Below, in pieces: positions 4,982-5,735 of a DNA stretch of 5,735 bases. The number at the start of each line of letters is the position of its first letter. Position 1 is the stretch's first letter. The DNA is from Candidatus Auribacterota bacterium. GTDB lineage: Bacteria; Auribacterota; UBA6266. Below the pieces are notes generated by a model that was not told where the DNA came from, did not search any database, and saw only the letters and a list, made by a program, of their open reading frames with translations. The position numbers were made by a program, and so were the translations under genes. The DNA is taken from contig JAFGBE010000026.1 of assembly GCA_016933315.1 (NCBI GenBank), forward strand, positions 1 to 5,735. Reading direction: 5' to 3'.

Positions 4982-5735
4982 TTTAAGTATTGTCTTGGCG
5001 CCCTTTTAAGGTATCGTTCTGTGAAAATGTCATCCTTAAGCCCCACGTCATATTTTATGTTTGAAAAACTCGACACAGTGTTTCCCCCGGTGTTAAGGTC
5101 GGTTACCTTTGACTTCGTTACTGTAGGGTGCCCCTGTATCTCTTCTATTTCCAGCGCTTCCACTATCCTGTATTTTGCGCCCTGTTTATCATAGTATTCC
5201 GCTTTCATCGGCATGAAATTGTTTTTGTCTATCCAGACATCGTAGTATGAGAATTCGACGTTTTGCCTGTCTTTCGGCGTATTCCTGATTTTATAGTGCT
5301 TATCCGTGGTGTCCGTCAATTCATGGATATCCTCTTCGACTCCTCTTCCGGAAACATCTTCGTAAACGAAATTTGATCCCGCGAAACTCGAGCGCTTGTC
5401 TCCGGCCGCTATCCTGTTTACGAGGTCCATAGCGGGAAGATAGAGCCACCTGTCATCGTCGGTTCCCACGTGTTTCCATACCATATAGACCATTTTCCGG
5501 ACATCGGCGGGTTCTTGGAAGTAGGCGTAGAATTTTTGATCCTTCCCGTCTTCAACATCCATTCGCAGTATTGTGAATTCACGCGTTCTTTCTCTTCCCT
5601 GCGAGTCGGTTATCACCATGGAAACATCGGCCCTGCCGTCATTGCCCTGGTAGTATGAGGCAAGATTGGCTTTGCTGATAATTTCATCGGCGTTTTCACC
5701 TGCCGAGAATGTCGAGAGAACCGTAAAAACACTTA
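4978..5735 (-). CDS. LolA-like outer membrane lipoprotein-sorting protein, 5' partial
   Basis: The frame stays open to the right edge, so the ATG at 5619 is internal. Upstream codons add a hydrophobic signal-peptide tail, SVFTVLSTFSAG, then ENADEIISKANLASYYQGND before it, the usual mature start of this family. About 251 residues are visible; only the first residues are missing. Numbered from the internal Met at 5619, the hallmarks are GRERTREFTI (8-17), the DDRWLYLPAMDLVNRIA segment (55-71), SSFAGSNFVYEDVSGR (77-92), YDVWIDKNNFMPMKAEYYD (126-144) and the closing DDIFTERYLKR segment (196-206). These fit the COG2834/LolA-like family, periplasmic half-barrels that carry hydrophobic ligands or lipoproteins. 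It is not canonical LolA: many members pair with an RND/MMPL exporter and a DUF1302-type barrel, and the barrel follows here with an ATGA overlap. The ligand is unknown. Confidence 0.88.
   Translation of the reverse strand, partial: SVFTVLSTFSAGENADEIISKANLASYYQGNDGRADVSMVITDSQGRERTREFTILRMDVEDGKDQKFYAYFQEPADVRKMVYMVWKHVGTDDDRWLYLPAMDLVNRIAAGDKRSSFAGSNFVYEDVSGRGVEEDIHELTDTTDKHYKIRNTPKDRQNVEFSYYDVWIDKNNFMPMKAEYYDKQGAKYRIVEALEIEEIQGHPTVTKSKVTDLNTGGNTVSSFSNIKYDVGLKDDIFTERYLKRAPRQYLK

Noticed and set aside
5617..5619. ATG at 5619 (minus) as the start of the LolA-like gene
   Set aside because: About 38 further in-frame codons reach the edge without a stop and encode a signal-peptide tail plus the typical mature N-terminus.

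Overview
The window looks like a compactly coded, Gram-negative bacterial chromosome of moderate GC content. It encodes a predicted outer-membrane beta-barrel with a terminal phenylalanine, a LolA-like periplasmic protein and a lipobox lipoprotein. Nothing in it fixes the lineage. The gene content would suit an uncultured bacterial phylum such as Omnitrophota or Elusimicrobiota, but that is a guess from gene flavour.

Layout, left to right. (1) A gene entering from the left edge on the + strand (1-1138) encodes most of a clan GH-A (GH2/GH5-like) glycoside hydrolase barrel plus a C-terminal Ig-like domain. (2) Three bases later, on the - strand, ends a nucleoside (uridine) kinase-like protein with an N-terminal ATP-cone (1142-2494). 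It is translationally coupled through an ATGA overlap to an upstream GNAT acetyltransferase (2491-2982). (3) The 67-base gap 2983-3049 is a divergent promoter region. It holds a 10-bp palindrome that supplies -10-like hexamers on both strands. (4) A small NTF2-like lipoprotein starts at a GTG and runs + (3050-3505). (5) The rest is a - strand operon read from the right edge: a LolA-like outer-membrane lipoprotein-sorting protein (5735-4978, start off the edge), a DUF1302/alginate-export-like outer-membrane barrel (4981-3692, ATGA overlap), and a 55-residue DUF6132-type membrane protein (3677-3510).

How they may work together. The LolA-like protein and barrel form a recognisable envelope pair, which in many bacteria lies beside an RND/MMPL-type exporter. 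If that holds here, the exporter gene would be just right of the window. The GNAT-kinase pair is a separate cytoplasmic unit, probably nucleoside salvage with an unknown acylation partner. No RNA genes, CRISPR arrays, insertion sequences or convincing intrinsic terminators were seen. Both convergent junctions are only 3-4 bases wide. The most noteworthy items are the ATP-cone/nucleoside-kinase fusion, the symmetric divergent promoter with a probably leaderless GNAT mRNA, and the short DUF6132 gene at the end of the envelope operon.
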